From Ichthyophis bannanicus (lineage: Eukaryota; Chordata; Amphibia; Gymnophiona; Ichthyophiidae): a DNA stretch of 64,000 nucleotides. The translations under genes were made by a program, and so were the position numbers. The notes beneath the pieces are model-generated. The model made no database searches and was not told the DNA's origin. It saw only the letters and a list, made by a program, of their open reading frames with translations. The stretch covers positions 54,410,955-54,474,954 of the forward strand of contig CM066032.1 of the NCBI GenBank assembly GCA_033557465.1. The letters are read 5' to 3'. Shown in pieces: positions 10,232 to 21,788 of this stretch (its first letter is position 1; each line of letters begins with the position of its first letter).

Positions 10232-10573
10232 AACCCTGCTGGCTGCCGCCGCGGGGCCCCCTCTGCTGCCGCGGCAGCATGGACTGACCCGCGGGGGCCC
10301 CCTCAGCAAGCTCGATCCCTCCCTCCCTCCCTCCGTGCAGGCTGTGAGAGACGCGATGGCAGACTGTCTCCTTCGCGTCTCTGTTAAGCCCGCAGGGGCT
10401 GATGGGACATTTCCCATCAGCCCCTGCGGGCTTCACAGAGACGCGAGGGAGACAGTCTCCCTTCGCGCCTCTCACAGCCGGCACGGAGGGATCGAGCTTG
10501 CTGAGGGGCCCCCGCGGGTCAGTCCATGCTGCCGCGGCAGCAGAGGGGGCCCCGCGGCGGCAGCCAGCAGGTT
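10232..10573. repeat. 340-bp near-perfect palindrome inside hAT-B
   Basis: The left arm (CTGCTGGCTGCCGCCGCGGGG onward, about 20 bases shown in part) is mirrored by the right arm ending GCGGCGGCAGCCAGCAGG. The centre lies near 10,407 at GGGACATTTCCC. Arms of about 165 bp are very GC-rich and differ by few bases, so single strands would fold into a long hairpin. Confidence 0.9.
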
Positions 10574-10595
10574 TTTTTTTAAAATCAAATTTTAC

Positions 10596-11480
10596 TTTAG
10601 GCCGGGGGAGGGGGAAGGGGAAGGTAGGACTGGTAATGGGCTATTGGGGGGGCTGGGACTGGAAATGGGTTGTGGGATTAAGGCTGGAGGTGGGCTGATG
10701 AGGTTAGGACTGGTAATGGGCTGTGGGCTGTTGGGGGGGGTTAGAACTGGTAATGGGCGTTGGGGGGGTTAAGACTGGTAATGGGCTGTGGGCTGATGGG
10801 GGCTGTCTGGTAATGGGCTTATGGGGGGGGCTAGGACTGGAAATGGGCTGGGGGGGTTAAGACTGGAGGTGGGCTGATGGGGTTAGGACTGATAATGGGC
10901 TGTTGGGGGGTTTTGGAGTGGTACTCTGCGTTGGGGGGGGGGTTAAGAGTGGTAATGGGCTGTGGGCTGATGGGGGCGGTCTGGTAATGGGCTATGGGGG
11001 GCTGACTGGAAATGGCTGGGGGGGTTTAAGACTGGAGGTGGGCTGATGCGGTTAGGACTGGTAATGGGCTGTGGGCTGATGCGGGGGGGTTAGGACTGGC
11101 AATGGGCTATGGGGGGCTGACTGGAAATGGGTTGATGGGGTTAGGACTGGAAGTGGGCTGATGGGGGGGTTAGGACTGGCAATGGGCTATGGGGGGCTGA
11201 CTGGAAATGGGTTGATGGGGTTAGGACTGGAAGTGGGCTGATGGGGGGTTAGGACTGGTAATGGGTTATAGGGGGGGGCTTAAACTGAAAATGTGGTGAT
11301 GGGGGGTTTTTAGGACTGTAAGTGGGTTGATGGGGGGCTAGGACTGGTATTGGGTTGGGGGGTTGCTAGGACTGGAAATGGGCTGATGGGTGGCTAGGAC
11401 TGGAAATGGGCTGATGCAGGGACTAGAAGGGAATGGATGCTGGGTGAGGCTGGAACTAGAAGGGAGCTGATGTTGGGGGA
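10596..11480 (+). repeat. G-rich minisatellite in hAT-B
   Basis: Units of roughly 20-40 bp combine TTAGGACTGG, TAATGGGCTG and TGGGCTGATGGGGG. Long higher-order near-copies occur at about 11,100-11,170 and 11,170-11,245. The dense GGGG runs on one strand could form G-quadruplexes. There are no stable open frames. Confidence 0.85.
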
Positions 11481-13103
11481 GGATTAGAATGGGATGGGGC
11501 TGGAAGAGTAAAATGGAGAAGGGAAAAATATTTTGTGTGGGAGGGACAAAAAATCTACAATTGGCCGGGTATTGGGAGAGTAAGTGGGGATTGAGGATGG
11601 AGGGGTAAAATTTGAGTGGATAAAATAGGAATGAGGAAAGAGCAAAAGGAGAAAGATTAGTATGTTAAAGCAGATGTATAGAGAGAATGGAAAAAAACTA
11701 GAAGAGAGAAGAAAGGACAAATGGACAGCAGACGATGGAGAGTTAGCAGAAGACACGAAGTAACCAGAAGAAAGTGGCTGGAGCAATTGCAGCTGAAAAA
11801 AATGCACAAAAGGTAGAAAAATATCTCTTTATTTTGAATTTATTAATTGGAATATGTCAGCTCTGGTAAATGTGCATCATTAACGTCTGCGCTTTGTTTA
11901 GTACAAGAGCAAATTAATGTATAGTTTTATTTCTACAGTGTTGTACATTCCAAGTTTGGCTTTTGGGATTCCCAGTTTAATTATTGTCTTCCTGTTTCTA
12001 AAATGTGATTACTTGTTTGGTGATGGTCTATGTTCTGCATGTGTAACTGAGCTGAGGTGTTCTGTTTATATAATTCCTATTTGACATTGCCACTTGTTCT
12101 CTTTCCCCAGTAGGTCATGTATTGTTGTTCTCTGAAATGTATTGGTTTAATATTTGCAGTGTTGCCTTTTGATTGGTAGAGTATGGTGCTTTGTGAGTCC
12201 TGGTAGTGCTGTTTAGGATACGGCGGGTTTGCTATGGGTTCTAAATGGGCAGTGTTTGTAGTAGTTCCTAATGTGTCTGGCAGTTGGCACTGGATTATAG
12301 TAATGTAGAAATCTTTTAGTCTTTCTTTATCCATACACTCATTAAGAGGCACGTTTACTAAAAGTTAGTATATGGTAACATTATGCAAATATTTATGCAA
12401 ATGAGGCCCCTTATGCAAATGAGGCCCACACCCCCCTTGGGCCGCCCCTGCTGGGGGCCCACAATTTTTGTTGGCGTAGGGCCTCACTCAAGGTAAATCC
12501 GGCCCTGCTTTAGGGTGTTGGTTGGGGAGGGGGGGGGGCTGGAATAAGTATTGTCTTTGAGAATTGCCGTTTTGTGTTCTTTATGCTGCCAGAGTGAAAT
12601 TTAAAATATTTTGTTATAAACAGTACTGCGGTTCTCGCTCTTTCTTTTAGTTCCTTGGTGAGCAAACATCTTGCATTTCCTTCACATTATCTAATTTGCC
12701 TTTTGGTTTGGTTCTGTCCCTGACTGGAGGTTTTTTTTTGGGGGGGGCATCTCATCTCTCGCCTCAGGCAACAGATTGCCTTAGCCGCCCATGTCCCCAG
12801 CATCCAATAAGAAAGCCTTTGGAGCATCCCACTGCGCCTGCGTAGCTGCCTTTCCAGCTCTCCCTCCTCAGTTTTTAATTTTCCATGGAGCCAGCAGGAA
12901 GCAAATCCTGTCACTGCAGAAAATTCCTGTTTTTCATATTTTTGTGGTTTGCATTCGCCTTCCCGTCGATGCTGGTACTGACCTCCATCGGTACTTTCTT
13001 TCTTTCTCTAAAAAAAAAAATATGTGAAGAAAATAATTTCTTCTTTTCTTCGGGTGCATCAATGCCATCTTAGGCCTAGGCTTTCCATTTTGTCACAGAC
13101 AGA

Positions 13104-14640
13104 ATGGAAAAAACATCTAGTGGTTTTAAGAAGTGTTCTAAGTGTGGCGGTGCCATTTTGGCCACAGACACCCATGACTGGTGTCTAAAATGCTTAAGGC
13201 CTGATCATCAACCATGAGAATATCCTCTCTGTAGAAAGATGATGAAGAGAGGCCTACAGAATTGATCTGCAAAGCTAGGCACCCTCTTTGCCTCCGACAC
13301 TGTCTCTTTAGTATCGACATCTTCGAGAGCCTCATCTTCCTCACAAGGATCTCAGGTATTGAAACCTAAGTCTTTGTCTAAGTCTGGCCGACCCCCCCCC
13401 CCCCCCCCCCCAAGATAGATCTCCTTCTAAGCATCGAGATGCCTCGGGTGTTGCCCTGGAGGGTGATACACTGGCCAAACAACCCTGATGGGGGGATCTT
13501 CCCTCCAAAGCTTTAGTGAGGTCCTAGGATGCTCCCGAGGCCTCCACCTCTGGAAAGCACCAAGTGCCATACTCATGGATCATGGCCTGCAATTCTGGTA
13601 CCGATACCCAAGCATTGGCAAGCTCCATGGATCAATGTATCCTTGCCATCTAGAGGAGCTTACTGGCCTTACTGGCGGCCTCAGTTCCAGTAAGACCTTT
13701 ACCGTAGGCTCCGCAGGCATCTGTACCGACTTCAATACCGACACAACCTACATTGACTTTTTTGCCACTTTCCATGCTATCGCCCATGCCGGCCCTTAAG
13801 TCCGTTTCTGGTAACGAGGTTCTGACCACACAGGTTACAGGTACCAGCTTTGACCGGTACCGAGTTCGTACGGAGCGGGAACATCCTGCTTGACAATACT
13901 TCATGTCTTCAGATTACGATTCATCGGATGATGAATTGGCCAATACTTGAGACATGCAAACTCTTCCCGAGGACCCATCTCCATCCCCACAACACTGCAT
14001 GTCCCCAGCAGAGCACATGTATTTTCAAGACTTTATTTGTGATGTTACTAGGGGCCTGTTCATAACAGTAACATCGGAGAAAGAGCTAGGGCCGAAGAAT
14101 TGGAAATTCTTCAATACCCGACAGCTCCAAAAGAGGTGGCCATGCTCCCTGTCCATCAGATAATTCATGACCTCATGCTTCATATGTAGGAGACACCTCT
14201 AACTATTTCTCCCCATACTCGATGGCTTGATACGATGTACAGGGTACTGGAGTGTCCCAGTTTTCAAAAGATGCAATTGCCGCACCATTCCATGGAAGTG
14301 GAATCCACAATGCGTTAGATCAAGAGCGCGAAAACATATTCCTCAAACCCTCCAGTTAGGGAATCAAGAACCCTAGATGCTTTTGGTCGACGATGTTTTC
14401 AGGCCTCCATGCTATCGGCCAGAATTAGTTCTTACATACTCTATATGGGTATATTCCTTAGAGAGATGGCTAAAGATTTGGAGTTAATGGCTCCTCTTCT
14501 CCCCAATGACAAGAGGGCGGATTATCTCACCCTTGTGAAGCATGCTATGAATGTTTCAAAATTTTGTTAACAGGGCAACTTTTGATTGCTTTGAGTGCAT
14601 CAGCAGAACTTCATCCAAGCATCAGATCTTGAACAATGAT
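13104..14640 (+). pseudogene. DIRS gag-like ORF1, degenerate
   Basis: The first ATG begins MEKTSSGFKKCSKCGGAILA, followed by HDWCLKCLRPDH. This Cys-rich start is typical of DIRS ORF1 proteins, which package the element RNA. Stops appear early (after RPDHQP). A poly-C run at about 13,391-13,410 falls inside a proline-rich stretch, and the frame shifts repeatedly. Recognisable later pieces include SSDYDSSDDEL (about 13,905) and a block near 14,420-14,530 (LSARISSYILYMGIFLREMA). The boundary with RT is not sharp. Confidence 0.65.
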
Positions 14641-14989
14641 AAGCTGGGTAATATCCTTTAACAAGTATTGGCAAGACAAGGCCTCTCAGTTGGAGTCTGA
14701 GAACTCTACCCTAAATAGGCTCTCTAGATCTACTGCCAACCCAGCAAAGAAAGCTTTCTTCAATAAAAAGAAGTACTATTCTTCTTATACCCCTGCTGTT
14801 CAGTGTCAACATCATGCTCCTCAGAAGGGGCAACAACCTCCAAACAGCAAAAGAAAGCTCAGACTCCCAAGTCTCAGCCAACTCAGCAGACCCATATTAC
14901 TTCGGGTTTTTGACTCCTTTCTAGAAAGCATAGCTGTCCTGCCTCTGGAGAATCCCAACTCTGTCCACATTCCCATCAGACTCTGTCAC

Positions 14990-15650
14990 TATGCCCACAA
15001 GTGACATTTCATCACCTCAGAGCAGTGGACACTATCCATCGAAGTTTGCCCCCCTCAACTTCACCAAGAGAGTTCCGTTCTCAGCCCCATCTCTCTGCTC
15101 TGTTGCTACAAGAGCTCATCTCCCTTCTACTGCAGGGAATGGGTCTCTTTTCTCCCTATTTCTTATTCAAAGAAAATGGGGGGATACAGGCCCATTCTGG
15201 ACCTCAGGGAATTAAACAAGCATCTCCTACAGGAGAAGTTCAAGATGATCTCCCTAGGGACCCTTCTTCCCTATCTCCAGAATCAGGACTGGCTCTGTTC
15301 TCTAGATCTAAAGGAAGCGTACACTCATATTCTTATCCGTCCAGAGCACAGAAAATTCCTGCACTCCGTATTTCAAGGAAGACACTATCAGTAGAGACCT
15401 GCCTTTCGGCCTCGCCTGTGCCCCAAGAGCCTTCACAAAATGCATGGCAGTAGTAGCTGCCTTCCTAAGAACTCTAGGAATATTTGTTTTCCCTTACTTA
15501 GACGACTGGCTCATAAGAGCAAGCACCTCTCAGGAGGCCAGTCTGTCCCTCTCATGCACCATACAGGTGTTACAACATTTGGGGTTTGTCATAATCTTTC
15601 AAAATCCCAACTCATCCCCTCTCAAACTCTAGAGTTTATAGGGGCCTGCC
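14990..15650 (+). pseudogene. DIRS reverse transcriptase remnant
   Basis: The RT of a DIRS element makes the cDNA intermediate. Visible motifs: GYRPILDLRELNKHL (about 15,180), WLCSLDLKEAYTHI (about 15,290, first catalytic Asp), RDLPFGLACAPRAFTK (about 15,395) and VFPYLDDWLI (about 15,488, catalytic YLDD box). The YLDDWLI form separates DIRS RTs from LINE RTs (FADD/YADD) elsewhere in this window. Frames change between blocks, so no long intact ORF remains. Confidence 0.85.
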
Positions 15651-15659
15651 TAAATACTC

Positions 15660-16650
15660 AGCAGTCAAGGACATTTCTGCCCCAGATATGCTGTACTCGA
15701 CTCAATCAGCTAGCATCTCAGACATGCCTCAAAAACTATCTCACTGCTCGAGAAATGCTACAACATTTGGGTCATATGACATCAACGGTTCACGTAGTTC
15801 CATATGCCCATCTACACATGCACACAGCCCATTAGACACTGGCATCCCAGTGGTCTCAAGCATCAGGTTACCTGGGGGACAAGATAACAGTCTCCACCCT
15901 TCTGGTCTCATCTATCCAGTGGTGGTGATCCCCAGAAAATCTCCATGTAGGGTCACCTTTTCAGATGCCAGTACATCAATGTACCCTGATGACAGATGCA
16001 TCCAGACTGGGCTGGGGAGCCCATCTCAGATTTCTCTCCACTCAAGGACTCTGGTCTCAACAGGAGTCACAACTCTACATAAATCTTCTGGAGCTCAGGG
16101 CCATTCTCAATGTTCTCAAAGTCTTCCAGGACCATCTTCGTTGCCGCAGAGTCCTACTCCAAACCAACAATCAAGTAGCCATTCTATGTGAACAAGCAAG
16201 GCAGAATAAGTTCTTGAACCTTCTGCATCTCTGGTCCTTTATTTATTTATTTATTTAATTCTCTTATATACCATGCTATTCTGCATCAGTGCGGTTTACA
16301 TTGAACAAACTGAAATTACATTGAACAGGGCATTATAACTTGGAGATAACTTATTTTACAGGGAACATGGGCTATGGAGGGTTAAGTGGCTTGCCCAAGA
16401 CCACAAGGAGCACCTGTGGGACTAGAAACCCCAGTCCTTCCGGCCCAAGGTTGCTGTCCTCTAGTGGGATTTGAACCCCCGACCTTCCGGCCTGAAGTAC
16501 CTTGCCCCAACCACTAGGCTACTCCTCCACTCCTTTGCCATGCATCATCATCCCATTCACCTCCATGCAGTGTATCTCCTGGGCAAGCACAATGTCTTAG
16601 CGGACAGACTAAGTTGAATCATTCTTCCTCACGAATGGTCACTCCATGGA
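15660..16650 (+). pseudogene. DIRS RNase H remnant split by a SINE
   Basis: The readable part begins at about 15,985: LMTDASRLGWGAHL, GLWSQQESQLYINLLELRAI, then RRVLLQTNNQVA, the standard DIRS RNase H pattern. The acidic residues in TDAS and ELRA remain. The coding is interrupted by an antisense SINE at 16,241-16,530 and resumes with FAMHHHPIHLHAVYLLGKHN and VLADRLS. The segment 15,660-15,980 is frameshifted connecting sequence. Confidence 0.8.
16241..16530 (-). mobile_element. tRNA-headed SINE type 1, full length, antisense
   Basis: Antisense copy of the SINE at 9,201. On the plus strand it runs from the (TTTA)n tail and the ATACC...GCGGTTTACA hairpin, through GGGTTAAGTGGCTTGCCC, to the head CCACTAGGCTACTCCTCC. 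A 6-bp direct repeat TCCTTT (16,235-16,240 and 16,531-16,536) flanks it. Removing it restores the DIRS RNase H reading LWSFAMHHHP. Confidence 0.9.
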
Positions 16651-16908
16651 GACAGTCTTTCACATTTTTCAGATCTGGGAGACTCCAAAGATAGACCTGT
16701 TCGCAAGCCCTCAGAATGCCAAGCTCCCTTGCTTCTGTACCAGGACTCTTGAGCTGGACAACCAGCAAGTGGAGACTTTTCATCTCCACTGGGGTCAAGG
16801 CTTCCTATATGTCTTCCCACCCATTCCCCTAATTTCCAAGACTCTTTTCAAACTCCAGAAAGACAGAGGCTGAATGATACTCATAGCCCCTCACTGGCCA
16901 CGTCATCC

Positions 16909-18107
16909 GTGGTACCCTCTACTTCAATGTCTGTCTCAGGAGGAAGGGACACTGCTCCATCCCAATCTGCAGTCTCTCCATCTCACAGCATGACTGCTGA
17001 AGGCATAGCCTTCCAAGGCTTTAACCTTCTCCAGGAGGTTAAGGACATACTCTTAGCTTCTAGGAAGCTATCCATCAGGCAGTCCTACACTTTCAAGTGG
17101 CATAGGTTTTCTTTCTGGTGTTCTCAGAGGAATCTTAATTCATTCTCAGCTCCGGTGGAGGCACTTCTACAGTACCTCCTTCACCTATCATCTTCTGGAC
17201 TCAAAACCAATTCTGTAAGAGTACACCTAAGTGCAATTGCGGCCTCTCACTTGCTCTTAGGTGGTCAACCCATCTATTCTCAGCTACTCATAGCATGCTT
17301 CATGAGGGGTCTTCTATTAAACAAGCCTTCCATTAAGCCACCACCAATAGCATGGGTGGCATTTTGGAGTGGAGGAGTAGCCTAGTGGTTAGAACACTGG
17401 CTTGGTAACTAAACAACCAGGGTTCAATTCCCACTAGCACTCCTTGTGGCCTTGGGCAAGTCACTTAACCCTCCATTGCCTCAGAAGAAAGGCCTGGCAA
17501 TCTACTTCCAGTGACACTGCCAAGAAAACCCAGGAGCTTCTGGGTCACCAGGAGTCAGGACTGACTCAAAGGCACACTTTGCAATGGCCTGGGACCTCAA
17601 TGTTGTTCTAGGGAAGCTTCTCAAGCCACATTTGAACCTCTAGCCACTACCTCACTTAAATTTATCACTTCAAAGGTCACCTTCCTCATTGCCCTCACTT
17701 CAGCAAGGTGCATAAGTGAGCTTCAAGGTAGTCTTAAGAACTCACCTTCACTTCATGCCGAAGGTGGTCTCGCCCTTCCACTTGAACCAGTCAGTCTACC
17801 TTCCTGTGTTTTTCCATAGACTGCACTCATCTAAGGCAGAAGCAACCCTCCAGATTGTAAACGTGCCTTAACTTTTTATCTTCAGAGGACTCAAGAGCAC
17901 CGGAAAGCTTCTCAGCTGTTCAACTCTTTTGACTCTAATCACCTTGGGTTGCCAGTATCCAGATGTACTATCTCCAAGTGGATAGTTGATTGCATTACCT
18001 TTGCTTATGAAAAGGCAGGACTTTCTCTCGAGGGTCATGTCACTGCCCGTAATGTTCTAGTCATGGCTACCTTGCTGGTAAATCTACATTCTGTAGCAAC
18101 AGATGAG
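16909..18107 (+). pseudogene. DIRS tyrosine recombinase remnant split by a SINE
   Basis: This enzyme integrates the circular cDNA of DIRS elements, replacing an integrase. The N-terminal core-binding part is open from about 16,990 (FQGFNLLQEVKDILLASRKL, SYTFKWHRFSFWCSQ). A SINE interrupts at 17,371-17,589. The catalytic part continues with WDLNVVL, FLIALTSARCISELQ (about 17,680-17,720, keeping the first catalytic Arg) and LPVSRCTISKWIVD (about 17,951). The later box reads HVTARNVLVMATLLV. The usual HxxR histidine position is not clearly preserved, so the enzyme would be inactive even apart from stops. Confidence 0.8.
17371..17589 (+). mobile_element. SINE type 2, full length, in the DIRS recombinase
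   Basis: The head has A box TAGCCTAGTGG and B box GGTTCAATTCC about 35 bases apart. The body carries CTTGGGCAAGTCACTTAACC and CCTGGCAATCTACTTCCAG. The end is TTTGCAATG, with no A-rich tail. CAATAGCATGGG before and CAATGGCCTGGG after look like an imperfect target duplication. Confidence 0.8.
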
Positions 18108-18368
18108 GGAGGAGTGGCTCAGTGGTTGGAACAGGTTACTTCAGGCTAGAGCACGAGCAGTTCAATTCCAACATAGGGGCAAGCAACCTCAGGCTGGGGA
18201 GACTGAAGTCTCCAATCCCACAGACACGCCTTGGGCAAGCCACTTAACCCTCCATTGCCTCAGGTACACTTATATTGTGAGCCCTTTGGGAACAAGGGAA
18301 TAAAAAAGTGCCTGCTAGCATAACTTTGTAAACTGCTCTGATACACAGGGTAAAGGGCAGTATATTTA
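18108..18368 (+). mobile_element. SINE type 3 near the DIRS 3' end
   Basis: It starts GGAGGAGTGGCTCAGTGG and has a B box GTTCAATTCC. The body contains CTTGGGCAAGCCACTTAACC, and the tail reads AAACTGCTCTGATACACAGG then AAAGGGCAGTATATTTA, a weaker version of the L2-like hairpin tail. An L2-like tail in the opposite orientation follows directly. Confidence 0.75.
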
Positions 18369-18535
18369 TTTATTTATTTTATTTATATTTCTTATATACC
18401 GCACTATTTGCAATCAGCGTGGTTCACATGGAACAGAAACATCCGACAACTTAAATATGTCTGGTCATTACATTAAACAGGACATGCAACTTGGAAAAAA
18501 GTGCCTAAAGCAAAACCATCTGTAAAGCAGCAACT
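18361..18535 (-). mobile_element. L2-like 3' tail, antisense
   Basis: A (TTTA)n start is followed by CTTATATACCGCACTATTTG and CAGCGTGGTTCACATGGAAC, the antisense tail hairpin. About 100 bp of UTR-like sequence follows. The copy is 5'-truncated. Element G1 begins right after it. Confidence 0.75.
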
Positions 18536-18537
18536 TA

Positions 18538-18931
18538 GGGGTATGTTTACTAAACTGCGTTAGTGCAATTCGCGTTAGGAGCCGCGGTAGTGACAGAAAC
18601 CCCAAATAAGGACATGGGCGGTACATCGTCACCACTAACGCGCGTTCAAAAAATTAACGAGCGTTACCGGGCGCGGTGGTGCGTTACTGCGCGTTAATCG
18701 TAAGAAGACGTACAGACACAAAGCACTGAAACAGAGCTGTAGCACAATGGTTACAGTACTGACCGCTGTTACAGGCAGCATGGGTTCAAGTCCCCAGTGT
18801 GCCGAACGCAGAAGGCTGTCCCAGGCATCACCCTGTACATTACAGAGGGAATGAGGAGGCATGTTTTTTGTTACGTTGAGTATTGATGTCAGAAACACAC
18901 CCTCGGAGTATGCCTAGCCACATACGTTTTT
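18538..18931 (+). repeat. G1 left terminal inverted repeat with tRNA-like promoter
   Basis: The arm contains consensus Pol III boxes: A box TAGCACAATGG (18,740-18,750) and B box GGTTCAAGTCC (18,783-18,793). They are preceded by GC-rich sequence with many GCGTTA/TAACGC motifs. It ends at GCCTAGCCACATACG. The match to the right arm is close throughout, with scattered substitutions only. Confidence 0.9.
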
Positions 18932-19832
18932 CTGTACATTGCTGACGGAAATGGTTTCTCTTCCCTTTAAATGCCTTTAACGACAGGTTTTCATTCGCGT
19001 TGGAATTGAGCTCAGAAATTCAGCGCGTTAGTATGAGGGGAGCCTCTCCCCGCCCACTCTCCGCCCATTGACCCCTTCTCTCCGCCCACTCTCCACCTTC
19101 TGCGCTGTTTTAACGCCAGGCGGAGGTTTTCGATCGTACAGAAAAAACGTACAATGTACAGAAAAACCGGGGAAACCCACAAAACGTGAGCAGTATGATA
19201 CATGTGAACAGAACAAAATTTCACATAAAACGTTAAAATGACCACAAGAAACATTTTAAAAAGCATAATTCAGCTGGGCAACAGTGATAGCAACGGGCAA
19301 CAAGGAACAACACTCCCTGGAAAGCACAAAATAAAAAAGAAATGATGTGTGGAAGGGTCTACGCTCCGCAGACCCTTTCAAAGATCATTTCATTGTAATG
19401 GAGCTGTCCTGGGAGTGCTGTGTAATGTTGCCCAATGATATCATTGTTGCCCAGCTTGGTTATGGGTGTGTGCCCCTTTTCTGAGGTCTTTTCTGAGGTT
19501 TATGTGCACCTTTGTCTGCATACAAGGTAAATGAGGCCACAGTAAACCTGTTGCAGAGCAGGGTTTCTGACTCGTCAGGCCGGTTTAACTAACTCCAGGG
19601 ACTGCACTGTCTCTGTGGCCACAGTATGGTGCAACAGACACAGCCAGTGCCTGTAAGACCAGAGGGTCACAGGTTCAAATCCCAGCTGGGGCTCCTGCCA
19701 ACCCAGTCCCCATAGTTTTACCCACCACTAAACAGTGATAGTAAAGACACTCCTTTATTGCAGAGAACATACGCATGGCCTATATTTTACTACACCAAAC
19801 ACAGACACCAGAAACAGGCACATTACCTAAAG

Positions 19833-20025
19833 CAGAGTCCCGCAAATGCAGTCCTGGAGGGCCCCACACCATTCCGGCTTCATGCTGCCTCTAATAAAGA
19901 TGCCTGTGCTGCATAGCTATGCACCACCCCCATGGTATGCAGATGTAGCTCATGCATATTTATGAGGGACAGCATGAAAACCCGAACAGTGTTTGGAACA
20001 CCAGGACTGGAGTTGGGGAACTCTG
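19833..20025. mobile_element. Palindromic hAT-type MITE in G1
   Basis: A 193-bp palindrome starting CAGAGTCCCGC and ending GGGGAACTCTG. It contains CAGTCCTGGAGGGCC and the centre ATGCATATTTATGAGGGACAG. Flanks ACCTAAAG and CCATAAAG resemble an 8-bp duplication with two changes. The same MITE occurs at 32,672-32,859, about 45,890-46,080, in pieces at 48,443-48,830, and at 61,237-61,642. Confidence 0.75.
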
Positions 20026-21612
20026 CCATAAAGCAGCAGCCAACAGGGCCACACACCCACCCATAGGCCCCATTGGCCAATGCCTCCTGGAGAGGCAAGA
20101 CATTGGGCCCTGCCTGTATCTCCCAATACTAGCAGTTGCATACCTTAGCAATGCCACCCTACACCTGGGTATATGGTACAGAGCTATCAAACGTTCCCTA
20201 TGATAACTGGCAGATATTAATTCCTACGTTAAGCACATTTTGCTCATTGAGCTCCACCATAACAATCATTCTGATGTCTGCGGTGTGTGCTGCAGGTCTG
20301 GTCTCTGACAGTGTTCACCACCCTGGGGAGTGACCCCCCAACAGCCTTGTGTAACATATCCATGCCTGTACTATGCCCATGACTGGTGTGGTGGGTATGG
20401 CTGCTGACCACCTCTATAGTAGCACAATGCTGGCATAGGTGTGGGGGTGGCTGTCTGTCTATCCAGTGTGTGGTGGCTGCAAACACCTTCCACAGTCCAC
20501 ACTGCCAGCAATGTTGCCAGTATTGGGCTGCCAATGTGCATAATGAGGAGCAAGGTACCATGGGTATAGGCCGGACAGGGTGGCCTGGCCAGGGTGCATC
20601 TGCACAGGGCATAGGGCAGTGACAGGCACATTGTAGTGCCCGGCCACCACCTACACAGACAGGGTGACCTCAGTATATCCTGCTGAGAGATCACTCTCAC
20701 CCTGACTGTGCAGTGACCACAGCATGGCTAGGCACTCCCATAGTGCTATCTAGCATTTCTCTTATGTGATAAATATGGGTTTCCTTTTGGGGCCCAGTCA
20801 CTGATGCATCTGCTTGCGGTATATGCTGACATCCCAGTTCTGGGTGCAGGCATCTCCACTGGGCACTAGCAGACTGTTTGTAGCTAGTAGGTGTTGTGAT
20901 GGAGTGGCTTGCACCAGGGGAATATCAGATAGTGGTGGGGTGCAGCAGACCATATCCAGGCCTAATGTCTGTCTGCTATTGTGTTATGGCTGTGTACAGA
21001 GCTGCATTGACTGCCCTGTGGGGGTGTCTGTTCCTTGGCAGGACTAGGGTTAATGTTCCCCTCTACTGCCACCTTTGCAGGGAGGTAGACTGTGGATCTT
21101 TTGATGGAAGACCCTGCTTGCCACCCTCAGCCCTGGGGGGGGAGGGGGGTGGTGGTGATGCATGGGGGGGCTACACCTGACTGAAACAGACAGAAATGTC
21201 CAAGGTGGTCCTGAAGAACCTACCTATCTCACACAATAACACTGCTTTGGACCTGGTGCTGGGCGCCTCACTGCACCCTCAGGGTGAGCACAGTACCCGC
21301 ACAATGTGACGGTGTGTAGCTGCTCTGTGCCAGTACAACACACGGTCAGTACCCCTACCAGGCCGAGGTGCTGTGGGGGTGCACATGGTCAGTTCCCCCT
21401 ACCAGGCTGAGGTGCTGTGGGGGTGCATTCCCCATGGTGTGTATCTGTGGACAGCTGATTTGCATGTGCAGTGCATCATGGGTGTGACTGGCACAATCCA
21501 ACCCTGTGAAACCCCAGCACCTGCTCACAGGCTCTGATAAACCATAGGCCATCACACGTACATCTGCTAGCATAATGCATGCGTGCAAGACACCCTACAG
21601 AGTCTGTAAAAT

Positions 21613-21732
21613 AAGATGCCCACACTGGTAAAATCACATGTACCCACGCTCGTCAAATCACACGTACCCACGCACGTAAAATCACACGTACCCACGCATG
21701 TAAAATCACACGTACCCATGCACGATTGTACG
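21613..21732 (+). repeat. 24-bp tandem repeat next to the G1 right arm
   Basis: About five copies of a unit containing AAATCACACGTACCCACGCA, with drift such as CTCGTC for CACGTA. It continues as looser CACGTAC/TACGCAC sequence to about 21,790. It happens to be open on both strands, but that is a consequence of the 24-bp period. Confidence 0.85.
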
Positions 21733-21788
21733 TGCGCAGCTACGCACGGGGCTACGCACGTACCAATGCACGCAACCTCGCACGCACC

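Larger units (their letters stand above)
10119..12507 (+). mobile_element. hAT-B: 2.4-kb non-autonomous hAT with 8-bp duplication
   Basis: The ends are CAGGGCCGGATTTA and TAAATCCGGCCCTG, perfect inverted repeats, flanked by the 8-bp direct repeat CTTTAGGG (10,111-10,118 and 12,508-12,515). Next to the 5' end is CATGTACGCCATGGCGTAGG; the 3' end has TTGGCGTAGGGCCTCACTC. The interior is a 340-bp GC-rich palindrome, a G-rich minisatellite, and AT-rich sequence shared with 29,640-30,077. There is no transposase. It is nested in hAT-A, and the same family supplies the split copy hAT-C. Confidence 0.95.
7779..12793 (+). mobile_element. hAT-A: 5.0-kb non-autonomous hAT with 8-bp duplication
   Basis: It begins CAGGGGCAG and ends CCGCCCATG, flanked by a perfect 8-bp direct repeat TCCCCAGC (7,771-7,778 and 12,794-12,801). 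Both ends continue inward with GCCTCAGGCA-type sequence. Removing the element joins GAACGCTCCCCAGC to ATCCAATAAG inside the DIRS leader. The interior holds G-rich minisatellite, two SINEs and the later insertion hAT-B. No transposase coding is seen, so it was probably moved by an autonomous hAT elsewhere. Duplicated sequence (ATAAACTGTGGT...TTCTTTTAGCTCC at 9,893 and a near copy at 12,612) brackets hAT-B. Confidence 0.85.

Noticed and set aside
10211..10772. Overlapping open frames in the GC-rich palindrome of hAT-B
   Set aside because: Frames appear as mirror images on both strands because of the palindrome. High GC removes stop codons, and there is no transposase similarity.
18740..18793. 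Functional tRNA gene
   Set aside because: Boxes A and B are good, but there is no acceptor-stem pairing or anticodon arm of the right form that I can fold. It is repeated with the element.
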